Shown: piece after piece, positions 54,804-62,199 of the stretch | Numbering within the stretch: position 1 is the stretch's first letter | How the letters are laid out: every line of letters starts with the position of its first letter | NCBI GenBank assembly: GCA_963824475.1 | Contig: CAWGPR010000003.1 | Location: 1-64,000, forward strand | Length of the DNA stretch: 64,000 nt | Reading direction: 5' to 3' | Source: Roseiarcus sp963824475 | Lineage (GTDB): Bacteria; Pseudomonadota; Alphaproteobacteria; Rhizobiales; Beijerinckiaceae | Made by a program: the position numbers and the translations under genes | The notes under the pieces: generated by a model | Database searches by the model: none | What the model was told of the DNA's origin: nothing | The model's input: only the letters and a program-made list of their open reading frames with translations

Positions 54804-56048
54804 ATGGATGCGAAAGATGCGATGCTGGCGGAGCTGAGGGCTCGGAACCCAGGTCGAAGCCTGGGGCAAAAATTCTACACCGACCCTGATTTCTACCGCC
54901 TCGACCTTGAAACGATCTTTTATCGAGATTGGCTGTTCGCCGGCCACGATTGCGAGATACCGGCGCCCGGCGATTATTTCACTCTGCAGATTGGAGACTA
55001 TCCGATCATTGTCCTGCGCGGCGCCGACGGAACGATACGCGCCCTCCACAATTCCTGCCGGCATCGCGGTTCGCGCATATGCGCAGCCCCAAAGGGCGCG
55101 GTGAAGCGCCTCGTATGTCCTTATCATCAGTGGACCTACGATCTTGCCGGGGGATTGATCCGCACGCGTCACATGGACGCAGCGATCAACAAGACGCAGT
55201 TCGGGCTCAAGCCCGTCCACTGCGAAAGCGTCGGCGGTTACATCTTCGTGTGCGTTGCGCCCGTTGCGCCAAGTTTCGAGCCCTTCCGAGCCCAGGCGGA
55301 AAGATATTTATCGCCGCACAAGATCGCCGACGCGAAAATCGCCTTTGAGAGCACGATCGTTGAAAACGGCAATTGGAAGCTCGTCTGGGAAAACAACCGC
55401 GAGTGCTACCACTGCGCGGGGAACCATCCGGAACTCTGCCGGACGTTCCCCGAAAAGCCGACGATATCCGGAATAGATGGCGTTGTTAGCGATCAGGAGA
55501 TCAAGGCTCACTGGAATCGATGGGAGGCCGCGGGGCTGCCCAGCGTCTTCCTGCTCTCCAACTCGGGGCAGTTCCGCACCAGCCGAGTTCCGCTTCTAGA
55601 CGGAGCGGTCAGCTATACGATGTCCGGGCGCGCCGCCGTCGCCCGACCGCTCAGCGACAACGTTATCGAGCCTCGCGTCGGATCGCTGTTGCTCTTCCAC
55701 TATCCCTCGACCTGGAATCACGTGCTGGGCGACCACGCCGTCAGCTTCCAGGTTCTCCCGCTCGGTCCGATGCAGACGCAGGTCCGGACCAAATGGTTGG
55801 TTCACAAGGAGGCTGTCGAGGGAAAAGACTATACGATCGAGGAACTGACCCACGTTTGGCTCGCGACCAACAGCCAAGACCAGCGCGTGGTCGAAGAAAA
55901 CCAGATCGGCATTCGCTCGCCCGCTTATGAACCCGGACCCTACGCGCCCGATCATGAGGACGGGGTCACCCAATTCGTCGACTGGTACTGCCGGACGATG
56001 CAGCGCGGGCTCGGCGGCGCCCAGGCCAGCATCAGTCGCGTCGCCTAG
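54804..56048 (+). CDS. gbcA: Rieske non-haem iron oxygenase, glycine betaine monooxygenase GbcA-like
   Basis: A 414-residue oxygenase alpha subunit. Rieske cluster ligands are in SCRHRGSRIC and CPYHQWTYDL (residues about 86-115). The mononuclear iron site begins with NNRECYHCAGNHPELC near 203. The C-terminal part (STWNHVLGDHAVSFQV; TKWLVHKEAVEGKDYT; ATNSQDQRVVEENQIGIRSP) follows GbcA and stachydrine demethylase closely. The enzyme would N-demethylate a betaine with an electron-transfer partner (GbcB type), which is not in this window. It is divergent from dppA across about 210 bp. Confidence 0.8.
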   Translation: MDAKDAMLAELRARNPGRSLGQKFYTDPDFYRLDLETIFYRDWLFAGHDCEIPAPGDYFTLQIGDYPIIVLRGADGTIRALHNSCRHRGSRICAAPKGAVKRLVCPYHQWTYDLAGGLIRTRHMDAAINKTQFGLKPVHCESVGGYIFVCVAPVAPSFEPFRAQAERYLSPHKIADAKIAFESTIVENGNWKLVWENNRECYHCAGNHPELCRTFPEKPTISGIDGVVSDQEIKAHWNRWEAAGLPSVFLLSNSGQFRTSRVPLLDGAVSYTMSGRAAVARPLSDNVIEPRVGSLLLFHYPSTWNHVLGDHAVSFQVLPLGPMQTQVRTKWLVHKEAVEGKDYTIEELTHVWLATNSQDQRVVEENQIGIRSPAYEPGPYAPDHEDGVTQFVDWYCRTMQRGLGGAQASISRVA

Positions 56049-56513
56049 AGCTCGGGCTTCGACAACCAGCGCGCGAGTTCCCCGCAAGCAACCGCCAATA
56101 AGACCCACCCAAATGCGCCCAAGCGCTAGCAAAATAGCTGGCGTTTACGAGCGTTTATTTTTCAGAATCGAGCCTTCTCAAAGGGTTGCGGGCGAAAAAA
56201 TAAGGAAATCTCTCCTCCCTCTTCCGCTCGCGCGACGGGTTGTGGTCAGCAAGTTTTCAAACAGCCACGCCTCTCGTCTCCCGGCCTGGCAGGCTCCGAA
56301 CGGGAGGAGATTCCGCCTATCTGAATACTTATAGCGTCGATTTCCGATTTTGTCAAGAGAAAGTCGCTGTCGCTCCTTCCGTCCGAGAGCGATCTGACTG
56401 GGGCGCGCGACGCGCCCCGTCTCCCGCCAGCGCCGAACACAATCTTCCGATCGGGGCGCCCCGCCTCGAATTCGACCCAAAAGCAGGACGCGCCAGAACG
56501 CTCCGGACTGGTT
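56049..56513. other. 465 bp intergenic DNA with a terminator-like hairpin and a repeat copy
   Basis: No gene is supported. Just after the Rieske gene, CGCTAGC-AAAATA-GCTGGCG (about 56124-56143) is followed by a T-rich tail (TTTATTTTT near 56153-56162), a plausible terminator. The hairpin belongs to a roughly 90-bp element repeated inverted at 61097-61185. The remainder shows only short frames without ribosome sites. Confidence 0.5.
56121..56211 (+). repeat. Dispersed 90-bp repeat, copy A (inverted copy at 61097-61185)
   Basis: Key conserved blocks in order: CGCTAGC, GCGTTTATTTTTC, GAATCGAG, CTTYTCAA, AATAAGGAAA. The same blocks occur in the same order on the minus strand at 61185-61097, with one 9-11 base length difference after the first hairpin. 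Confidence 0.65.
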
Positions 56514-56840
56514 TCAGTGGCTTGCCGCCAGCGCTTCGAGCCTCCCGATGAGGGCCTCCGGATCGCCCGAAACCGCGACCTGCTTGAGCCGGCTCTTCGC
56601 GCCGGCGACAACGCGCGCGCTGGAGGCAGGGATGTCCAACCGTTCCGCCAACAGCGCGCACAGGGCTTCATTGGCTTCGCCCCCTTGCGGAGCGCTGCGC
56701 ACGCGCGCCGCGAGCACAGAGGACCCGTCGGCAAGATGAGCCACGCCGTCGATCGCGTCGCGTCCGCCCTTCGGCGTCAGGCGGCAGGAGACGACGACGC
56801 CGTCCTTCGTCCTGCGCCAGGGCGCGCGGTCGCCCGTCAT
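56514..56840 (-). CDS. yggU: YggU/DUF167 family protein
   Basis: A 108-residue conserved small protein: GVVVSCRLTPKGGRDAIDGV, LAARVRSAPQGGEANEALCA, LAERLDIPASSARVVAGAKS, LKQVAVSGDP. Domain length and motifs are those of DUF167 (YggU), whose molecular role is unknown. The start overlaps the xerD stop by four bases, so it is co-translated with the recombinase. Confidence 0.88.
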   Translation of the reverse strand: MTGDRAPWRRTKDGVVVSCRLTPKGGRDAIDGVAHLADGSSVLAARVRSAPQGGEANEALCALLAERLDIPASSARVVAGAKSRLKQVAVSGDPEALIGRLEALAASH

Positions 56841-57787
56841 CCGGGTTCGCCCTCGTCGTTCATGGGATGCAGATCGCGCACCATCGCCTTGGCGCGCTCG
56901 TCAAGCACATGCGTATAGATCTGCGTCGTCGCGATGTCGGCGTGGCCAAGCAGATCCTGAACGACGCGCAGGTCGGCGCCGTTCTGCAATAGATGACTGG
57001 CGAAGGCGTGGCGAAGCACGTGCGGGCTCACGCGCGCGGACGCAATTCCCGCGGCTGCGGCGACGCGCTTGAGATCGCGAGCGAAGGCCTGGCGCGTCAT
57101 ATGGCCGCTCGCGCTCTCGGCGGGAAACAGCCAAGGGCTTGCGGCCGCGCCCTGCGCGGCTTGATCGAGCAGGGCGCGAAACACGCCGATCGCGGCGCGG
57201 GCGGGTCCGGAGAGCGGCGCCAGGCGCTCCTTATCGCCCTTGCCGAGCACGGGGATGAGCGGCGACTTGGCGGTTGCGATCAACTTCTTGAGGCTCAAGG
57301 CTTCCGACACGCGCAGGCCAGATCCGTAGATGAGCTCGATGAGACAAGCGACGCGCGCCGTCTCCAGCCGCTCGCGGAGCCGGCGCTCCGCGACATCGAG
57401 CCCCTCGCGCGCGGTCGCGATCAGGCGCTCGACCTCAGCCATGCTCAACAGCTTGGGCAACGGGCGCGATCGGCGCGGACCCTCGACCGCCAGCGTCGGA
57501 TCGTCCCGCCGCCAGCCTTCCGCATAAAGAAACTTGTGAAACTGACGGATCGCCGACAGACGGCGGGCAAGCGACGCGGCGCTCAGCTTCTGCGCGCCGC
57601 GGGCGGCGAGAAACCCGCGCACGCCGGCTGCGTCCGCCTTTAGCGCGTCGATCCCCTTAGCGTTCAGATAGGTTTCGTAGTCCGCGAGGTCTCGCCGATA
57701 GGCCTCGATCGTATTCACGCTCGCGCCGCGCTCGGAGGCGAGCGCCTCGAGGAAGCTCACGATGTGAGAAACCCTCCGCGTCTTCAT
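56837..57787 (-). CDS. xerD: Tyrosine recombinase XerD
   Basis: A 316-residue recombinase that, with XerC, resolves chromosome dimers at dif. The N-terminal SAM-like core-binding domain (SFLEALASERGASVNTIEAY; ARRLSAIRQFHKFLYAEGWR) is followed by the catalytic domain with Arg in YGSGLRVSEALSL, Lys in LGKGDKERLAPL, H-x2-R in SPHVLRHAFASHLL, His in LGHADIATTQ and Tyr in IYTHV. All catalytic residues are present. It lies 8 bases downstream of ruvB, in one transcription unit with the Holliday-junction genes. Confidence 0.93.
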   Translation of the reverse strand: MKTRRVSHIVSFLEALASERGASVNTIEAYRRDLADYETYLNAKGIDALKADAAGVRGFLAARGAQKLSAASLARRLSAIRQFHKFLYAEGWRRDDPTLAVEGPRRSRPLPKLLSMAEVERLIATAREGLDVAERRLRERLETARVACLIELIYGSGLRVSEALSLKKLIATAKSPLIPVLGKGDKERLAPLSGPARAAIGVFRALLDQAAQGAAASPWLFPAESASGHMTRQAFARDLKRVAAAAGIASARVSPHVLRHAFASHLLQNGADLRVVQDLLGHADIATTQIYTHVLDERAKAMVRDLHPMNDEGEPG

Positions 57788-57795
57788 AGGGCAGC

Positions 57796-58836
57796 CTACT
57801 CCTCCCCGTTCTCGAACAGGGTCGGATGTGACCCTTCGCGGCGCGGTTCGGCGAGGCCGAGATGGCGGAAAGCGTGCGACGTGAGGAATTGTCCGCGCGG
57901 CGTGCGCTGCACAAAGCCGAGTTGGATGAGATAGGGCTCGATGATGTCTTCGATTGCGTCGCGGGGCTCGGACAGAGCGGCGGCGATCGTCTCGACGCCG
58001 ACCGGACCGCCGCCGAACTTGATCGCGATCGCGTCGAGATAACGTCGATCCATCTGATCAAGCCCGATCGCGTCCACGTCGAGCAGCTTGAGCGCCCTGT
58101 CGGCAAGCGCGCGCGTGACGCTCTTTGCGCCTTCGACCACGGCGAAGTCGCGCACGCGCCTAAGCAAGCGCCCGGCGATGCGGGGCGTGCCGCGCGAGCG
58201 CTTGGCGATCTCGTTCGCGCCGTCATCGGCAAGGACGAGGCCGATCACTCTGGCGCTGCGCGCGACAATCCCCTGCAGCTCTTCGGTGGTGTAGAAATTT
58301 AGCCTAATCGGAATGCCGAATCGGTCGCGCAACGGGGTGGTGAGGAGCCCGGCGCGGGTCGTCGCGCCGATCAGAGTGAAGCGAGCGAGATCGATCTTCA
58401 CCGAGCGCGCCGCTGGTCCGGCGCCGATGATGAGGTCAAGCTGGAAATCCTCCATCGCCGGATAAAGGATCTCCTCCACCGCCGGATTGAGGCGATGAAT
58501 CTCGTCGATGAACAGCACGTCGCGCGGTTCGAGATTGGTGAGCTGCGCCGCCAGATCACCCGCCTTGGCGATGACCGGGCCCGAAGTGGAGCGGAAATTG
58601 ACGCCGAGCTCGCGCGCAACGATCTGGGCCAATGTCGTCTTGCCGAGGCCGGGCGGACCGACGAACAACACGTGATCGAGCGCGTCGCCCCGCGCTTTGG
58701 CGGATCGGATGAAAACGCTGAGATTCTTGCGCGCCGCTTCCTGGCCAGCGAAGTCGGTCAGGAACTGCGGGCGAACCGGCGTGTCGTCCTCGGGACGCTT
58801 ATCGGCCGAGACAAGCCGGCGAGGAGCCTCGGCCAC
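57796..58836 (-). CDS. ruvB: Holliday junction branch-migration ATPase RuvB
   Basis: A 346-residue AAA+ motor: Walker A GPPGLGKTT (60-68), Walker B FIDEIHRLNP near 109-118, sensor GATTRAGLLTTPLRDRFG with the arginine finger, and the C-terminal winged helix (FGGGPVGVETIAAALSEPRD; YLIQLGFVQRTPRGQFLTSH). It drives branch migration in complex with RuvA. In most genomes ruvB directly follows ruvA; here a toxin-antitoxin pair separates them. Confidence 0.96.
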   Translation of the reverse strand: MAEAPRRLVSADKRPEDDTPVRPQFLTDFAGQEAARKNLSVFIRSAKARGDALDHVLFVGPPGLGKTTLAQIVARELGVNFRSTSGPVIAKAGDLAAQLTNLEPRDVLFIDEIHRLNPAVEEILYPAMEDFQLDLIIGAGPAARSVKIDLARFTLIGATTRAGLLTTPLRDRFGIPIRLNFYTTEELQGIVARSARVIGLVLADDGANEIAKRSRGTPRIAGRLLRRVRDFAVVEGAKSVTRALADRALKLLDVDAIGLDQMDRRYLDAIAIKFGGGPVGVETIAAALSEPRDAIEDIIEPYLIQLGFVQRTPRGQFLTSHAFRHLGLAEPRREGSHPTLFENGEE

Positions 58837-58878
58837 GTTAGCGACCTTCGCGCGCGAAGAAGGGACGAGGCCGCCCGG

Positions 58879-59259
58879 TCATCGCGATCCCTTGGGGATA
58901 TAGACGACGCCGGGCAGCTTCGCGAAATGCGCCTCGCAGGTGAGCAGATCGGCGTCCATGTCGACGGCCGTTGCATAGATGATCGCATCGGCCATCGCGA
59001 GCGCATGATCGCGGGCGATTTCAGCCGCTTCAAGCGCAAGCCGTGTGGTTAAGGCAGTCACGACGCATTGAGTGGAAAATGCAATCGTGTCGTCGGCCGC
59101 GTCTTCCGAGACCTCCCGCGTCAGGCAACGGGCCAGTTCATATTGCACGATCGTCGGGACGATCCAGCCTTCCTTCGGCGGGATCTCCCTACCAATGGCG
59201 CGGCCGACCGCGCTGTCAGCCAGCCATTCGAGCCATGCCGAGGTGTCGACGACGCGCAT
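58879..59259 (-). CDS. vapC: PIN-domain toxin (VapC type)
   Basis: A 126-residue PIN ribonuclease: first Asp in MRVVDTSAWLEWLADS, Glu in VQYELARCLTREV, Asp in HALAMADAIIYATAV and the final acidic site DADLLTCEAHF. All four expected acidic residues are present. The ATG at 59259 overlaps the antitoxin stop (TGATG), as usual for vapBC pairs; a TTG one codon earlier is possible. It sits between ruvA and ruvB. Confidence 0.88.
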   Translation of the reverse strand: MRVVDTSAWLEWLADSAVGRAIGREIPPKEGWIVPTIVQYELARCLTREVSEDAADDTIAFSTQCVVTALTTRLALEAAEIARDHALAMADAIIYATAVDMDADLLTCEAHFAKLPGVVYIPKGSR

Positions 59260-59470
59260 CAATATCGATCATTGCGGTCGCGGTAATTCTCGAAATTGGC
59301 GCCGCGGGCGATGCCCACGAGCTCCTCGCGTTCCGGCACACGAACCATCAACACGCCCTTGCCCTTGTCGATGAACGCGATCTTCTGACCGGGCCGCCAA
59401 GCCAAGCGTTCACGTAGCGCCTTGGGGATTGAGCCTGGTATTTCGACGAAAGCTTCGATGTACCGGTCAT
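59259..59470 (-). pseudogene. vapB: AbrB/MazE-type antitoxin partner of VapC, one frameshift
   Basis: From the ATG at 59470 the frame reads MTGTSKLSSKYQ, then the conserved continuation lies in the next phase: SIPKALRERLAWRPGQKIAF, IDKGKGVLMVRVPEREELVG and ARGANFENYRDRNDRY. Adding one base near 59435 (CAGGCTC to CAGGTCTC) joins them to SSKYQVSIPKALRERL, the typical SpoVT/AbrB swapped-hairpin antitoxin. If the shift is real, the cell would have an uncovered toxin gene, which argues for a sequence error. Confidence 0.8.
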
Positions 59471-59512
59471 TTTTTACCCTTCACCCATCGATCATGATAC
59501 CGCAAAATTGGG

Positions 59513-60127
59513 TCACTGCGCCAGTTCCTTGAGGCCTGCGCGAACGAGCGCGGCGGTCTCGGCCGCCGGTCCGAGCTGAGCGGAAATCCTGGCGACAGCC
59601 GCGGCGGCCTGAGGCTGGGCGTAGCCGAGGCCGACAAGGGCGAGGACCGCGTCCTCCGCGGCCTTGGCGAGCTTGGGCGCGCGCTCGAAACCCGCCTCCG
59701 TGTGGGCGAAATCGGCGGCGGCGAGCGCCAGCGCCTTGTCCTTGAGCTCGAGCACGAGGCGCGCGGCGAGCTTCGGGCCGACGCCTGGCGCGCGCGCCAT
59801 CATCGCCTTGTCCTGCCGCGCGACCGCCGCGCTCAACGCCTCCGCCGACAGAGCGCCGAGGATCCCGAGCGCGACCTTGGCGCCGACTCCCTGCACGCTT
59901 TGCAACAGGCGAAACCAATCGCGCTCGCTGGCGGTCAGGAATCCGTAAAGCCTGATCGCGTCTTCTCGCACATGCGTCTCGATCAGCAGCTCCGCCGGCT
60001 CGCCGGCCGCGGGCAGCGCGCGCAACGTCCGGGCCGAGGCGGAGACGAGGTAACCCACGCCGTTGACGTCGAGGATCAGGACCTCTTCGTCCACGCTGTC
60101 GACGACGCCCTTGAGCTTGCCGATCAT
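59513..60127 (-). CDS. ruvA: Holliday junction-binding protein RuvA
   Basis: A 204-residue protein: OB-fold domain MIGKLKGVVDSVDEEVLILD and VGYLVSASARTLRALP, helix-hairpin-helix repeats (LLQSVQGVGAKVALGILGAL; APGVGPKLAARLVLELKDK) and the C-terminal RuvB-binding domain (DAVLALVGLGYAQPQAAAAV). It follows ruvC by 9 bases. The tetramer recognises four-way junctions and recruits RuvB. Confidence 0.95.
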   Translation of the reverse strand: MIGKLKGVVDSVDEEVLILDVNGVGYLVSASARTLRALPAAGEPAELLIETHVREDAIRLYGFLTASERDWFRLLQSVQGVGAKVALGILGALSAEALSAAVARQDKAMMARAPGVGPKLAARLVLELKDKALALAAADFAHTEAGFERAPKLAKAAEDAVLALVGLGYAQPQAAAAVARISAQLGPAAETAALVRAGLKELAQ

Positions 60128-60135
60128 GCCGCGCC

Positions 60136-60179
60136 TTTACAGTCCGCTGCGATTCGGTCGAATCGCAGCGGACTGTAAA
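60136..60179. repeat. Perfect 44-bp palindrome forming the 3' end of ruvC
   Basis: Arms 60136-60156 and 60159-60179 (21 bp each, separated by GT) are exact reverse complements, with outer end TTTACAGTCC and inner end GATTCG. The palindrome encodes the last 13-14 residues of RuvC and its stop codon. Each arm contains one GANTC site. It lacks a T run on the ruvC strand, so it is not a standard terminator. Confidence 0.9.
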
Positions 60180-60730
60180 TTCCTTTGATCTCGCGCGCTT
60201 CTTCGCGAAAAACCGGCCTCCACTTTTTCGCGGCGCGCTCTCGCCCGCGCAGCGCGATGCTGGGCGTGGCAGATGGCGACCGCAAGCGCGTCAGCCGCGT
60301 CCGGAGTCGACGCGGTCGAGGCGGGCAACAGCATCCTCACCATCATCGCCACCTGCCGCTTTTCCGCGTGCCCGACGCCGACGACTGTCTTCTTGATGAG
60401 GTTGGCGGCGTATTCCGCCACCGGCAGGCCGGTCAAAGCCAATGTCGCAAGCGCGACCCCGCGCGCCTGCCCGAGCTTCAGCGCCGATTGCGGATCGCGG
60501 TTGATGAACGTCTCCTCGATCGCCGCCTCATGCGGCCCCTCGCGTTCGATGAGCCCAGTCAGCAAGCGATGGATCGCCGCCAGGCGCTCGGCGAGCGAAG
60601 TCGCGGCGTCGGTCTCGATCGAACCACAGCCGACGAAGCTCAGCCGCGACCCGGCGGCTTCGATCACGCCCCAGCCGGTCGCGCGCAGGCCGGGATCGAC
60701 GCCGAGAATGCGAATCGCGCCGAGACTCAT
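60137..60730 (-). CDS. ruvC: Holliday junction resolvase RuvC
   Basis: A 197-residue endonuclease: first Asp in RILGVDPGLRATGWG near residue 12, Glu in HEAAIEETFINRDPQSALKL, NLIKKTVVGVGHAEKRQVAM, and the final acidic pair in TPDAADALAVAICHA. The ATG at 60730 is used because upstream codons are not conserved. The C terminus is extended beyond the usual end by an Arg-rich stretch and a palindrome-encoded tail (NLQSAAIRPNRSGL), probably acquired by insertion of a palindromic element. First gene of ruvC-ruvA-vapBC-ruvB-xerD-yggU. Confidence 0.94.
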   Translation of the reverse strand: MSLGAIRILGVDPGLRATGWGVIEAAGSRLSFVGCGSIETDAATSLAERLAAIHRLLTGLIEREGPHEAAIEETFINRDPQSALKLGQARGVALATLALTGLPVAEYAANLIKKTVVGVGHAEKRQVAMMVRMLLPASTASTPDAADALAVAICHAQHRAARARARREKVEAGFSRRSARDQRNLQSAAIRPNRSGL

Positions 60731-60955
60731 GGGACGTTTGATATACGAATTCACGCGTGAACGCATTTGGCGCGCAGCTCTCATGGCGTTCGTTGTCGGT
60801 AGCGGTGGGTTCGGGGGCGTCATCCCCCGGACTATGATCCCGGCGCATGACGCCAAAGGCTCGGAGGCGAGAGCCCAAAAAGGCCGGCCAACGGCTACCG
60901 CGATAAGAGCCCTACAAAGCCCGCCGATAGCAAAAGCTGTCGATAGCGAATTGGC

Positions 60956-60984
60956 TTGACAAAAGCAGAAATGTGCGCTATACG
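60956..60984 (+). promoter_or_regulatory. Sigma-70-type promoter
   Basis: TTGACA (60956-60961), 17-bp spacer, TATACG (60979-60984). This is the best match to a housekeeping promoter in the window. Transcription would start near 60991 and run toward rnhB, about 400 bp away. Confidence 0.6.
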
Positions 60985-60990
60985 ATTCTT

Positions 60991-61116
60991 ATGGGCAGAA
61001 TCCGATCCGCGCTTGGCCGGCGGCTGGGCGAGGAGAAGAGAAGCCCACGGCTGTTTGACACGTCCGTCCACAACCTATCGAGCGAGTCGGGGCGCTTGGC
61101 GGTTTTCCTTATTTGA
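60991..61116 (+). CDS. Possible leaderless 41-residue basic peptide or small RNA
   Basis: An ATG lies 7 bases after the -10 box, where transcription would be expected to start, and opens a 41-codon frame (MGRIRSALGRRLGEEKRSPR ... LAVFLI). No ribosome site is possible, so translation would be leaderless. The product is basic and has no recognised family. A non-coding RNA ending in the palindrome AAACGCTAG...CTAGCGTTT (61157-61182) is the alternative. Confidence 0.3.
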   Translation: MGRIRSALGRRLGEEKRSPRLFDTSVHNLSSESGRLAVFLI

Positions 61117-61185
61117 ATCGGCTGTAACTCATTGAAAAGTCTCGATTCGGAAAAATAAACGCTAGCAAATTTACTAGCGTTTAGG
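61097..61185 (-). repeat. Dispersed 90-bp repeat, copy B
   Basis: Inverted copy of the element at 56121-56211. On the minus strand it begins with a perfect AAACGCTAG/CTAGCGTTT hairpin followed by ATTTTTC, then CGAATCGAGACTTTTCAA and AATAAGGAAA. Copies A and B bracket the ruv/xerD block. Confidence 0.65.
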
Positions 61186-61389
61186 CGCGTTTATGTGGGT
61201 TTTATTGGCGTTTGCTTGCATGGAGCTCGCGCGCTGGTTGAATCCGGGCCTCGCGCGGCCCGTTCCGGGGCCTGGCCGGCAAATCGCGTCCCTTTCCACC
61301 GACATTTGTGTTGGCCCATCTTGGCTCACCAGCCGCGGCTGCGATAACCTGCCAATGAACGAACTGGCTTTCGTCTTAAAGGAGCGGCA

Positions 61390-62043
61390 TTGAAGACGAC
61401 GAAGAAGAAGGTCGCCCCGCCGCCGCTTCCCCCGACCACGCCCCATTTCGATTTCGAGCGCGAGGCGTTCGCGAGCGGCCATCGATGGGTCGCCGGCGTG
61501 GACGAGGTCGGGCGAGGCCCGCTTGCCGGGCCGGTCGGAGTGGCCGCGGTCATTCTCGATCCCGACGATCTGCCCGAGGGGCTCGACGATTCGAAGGTGC
61601 TGCCCGCGCCCACGCGCGAATCCTTATGCGAAATCATCTTCGCCAAGGCGCTCAGCGTCTCTGTCGTTTTCGCCAGCGTCGAGGAAATCGACCTCTTCAA
61701 CATCCGCGGCGCCGCGCTTCGCGCAATGGCGCGGGCGGTGGCGGGCTTAAGCCTGCGTCCTGACTTTGCGCTGATTGACGGCCGCGACTTGCCGGATGGC
61801 CTCATCTGCCCGGCGCGCCCGATCATCGACGGCGACGCCCTCTCGATGTCGATCGCCGCCGCTTCCATTGTCGCCAAGACAATGCGCGACGCGCTGATGC
61901 GCAACCTCGGCCGCGACTATCCGCAGTACGGTTTCGAGGAGCACGTCGGCTATGCGACCGTCGGACACCGGAGGGCGCTGGCGTCCGCAGGCCCGTGTCC
62001 GTACCACCGGCGCTCGTTCCGGCTCGAGCCGGAAAAAGAATGA
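61390..62043 (+). CDS. rnhB: Ribonuclease HII
   Basis: A 217-residue enzyme that removes ribonucleotides from DNA. Catalytic Asp-Glu in WVAGVDEVGRGPLAGPV near residue 37, LDDSKVLPAPTRE, third Asp in PDFALIDGRDLPDGL, and SIAAASIVAKTMRDALM. The end HRRALASAGPCPYHRRSFR is typical. It starts with TTG at 61390 after AAAGGAGCGGCA. It lies directly upstream of ccrM, the usual alphaproteobacterial arrangement. Confidence 0.94.
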   Translation: MKTTKKKVAPPPLPPTTPHFDFEREAFASGHRWVAGVDEVGRGPLAGPVGVAAVILDPDDLPEGLDDSKVLPAPTRESLCEIIFAKALSVSVVFASVEEIDLFNIRGAALRAMARAVAGLSLRPDFALIDGRDLPDGLICPARPIIDGDALSMSIAAASIVAKTMRDALMRNLGRDYPQYGFEEHVGYATVGHRRALASAGPCPYHRRSFRLEPEKE

Positions 62044-62199
62044 CCAGCTGTCCAAAAAGGTTTCAAAAGGGTTGAGATCAATTTTCCTCTAGAATGACTT
62101 AGGCCGTACGAAAACGGCACAGCGGCATGGCGGGGAGCATAACCGGACCTTTACTTTAGACCGAGCATAAACGACGCGCCGGCTCGAACGGTCTGGCAC

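Larger units (their letters stand above)
60731..61389. other. 659 bp intergenic DNA: promoter, possible small gene, repeat copy B
   Basis: Between divergent ruvC and rnhB. It holds a strong sigma-70-like promoter (60956-60984), a 41-codon frame starting where transcription should begin (60991), and the inverted copy of the 90-bp repeat (61097-61185). A longer frame at 61193-61393 has no coding features. Confidence 0.5.

Noticed and set aside
61193..61393. 66-codon frame upstream of rnhB
   Set aside because: No ribosome site or family motif, and it overlaps the end of the 90-bp repeat region and the rnhB leader.
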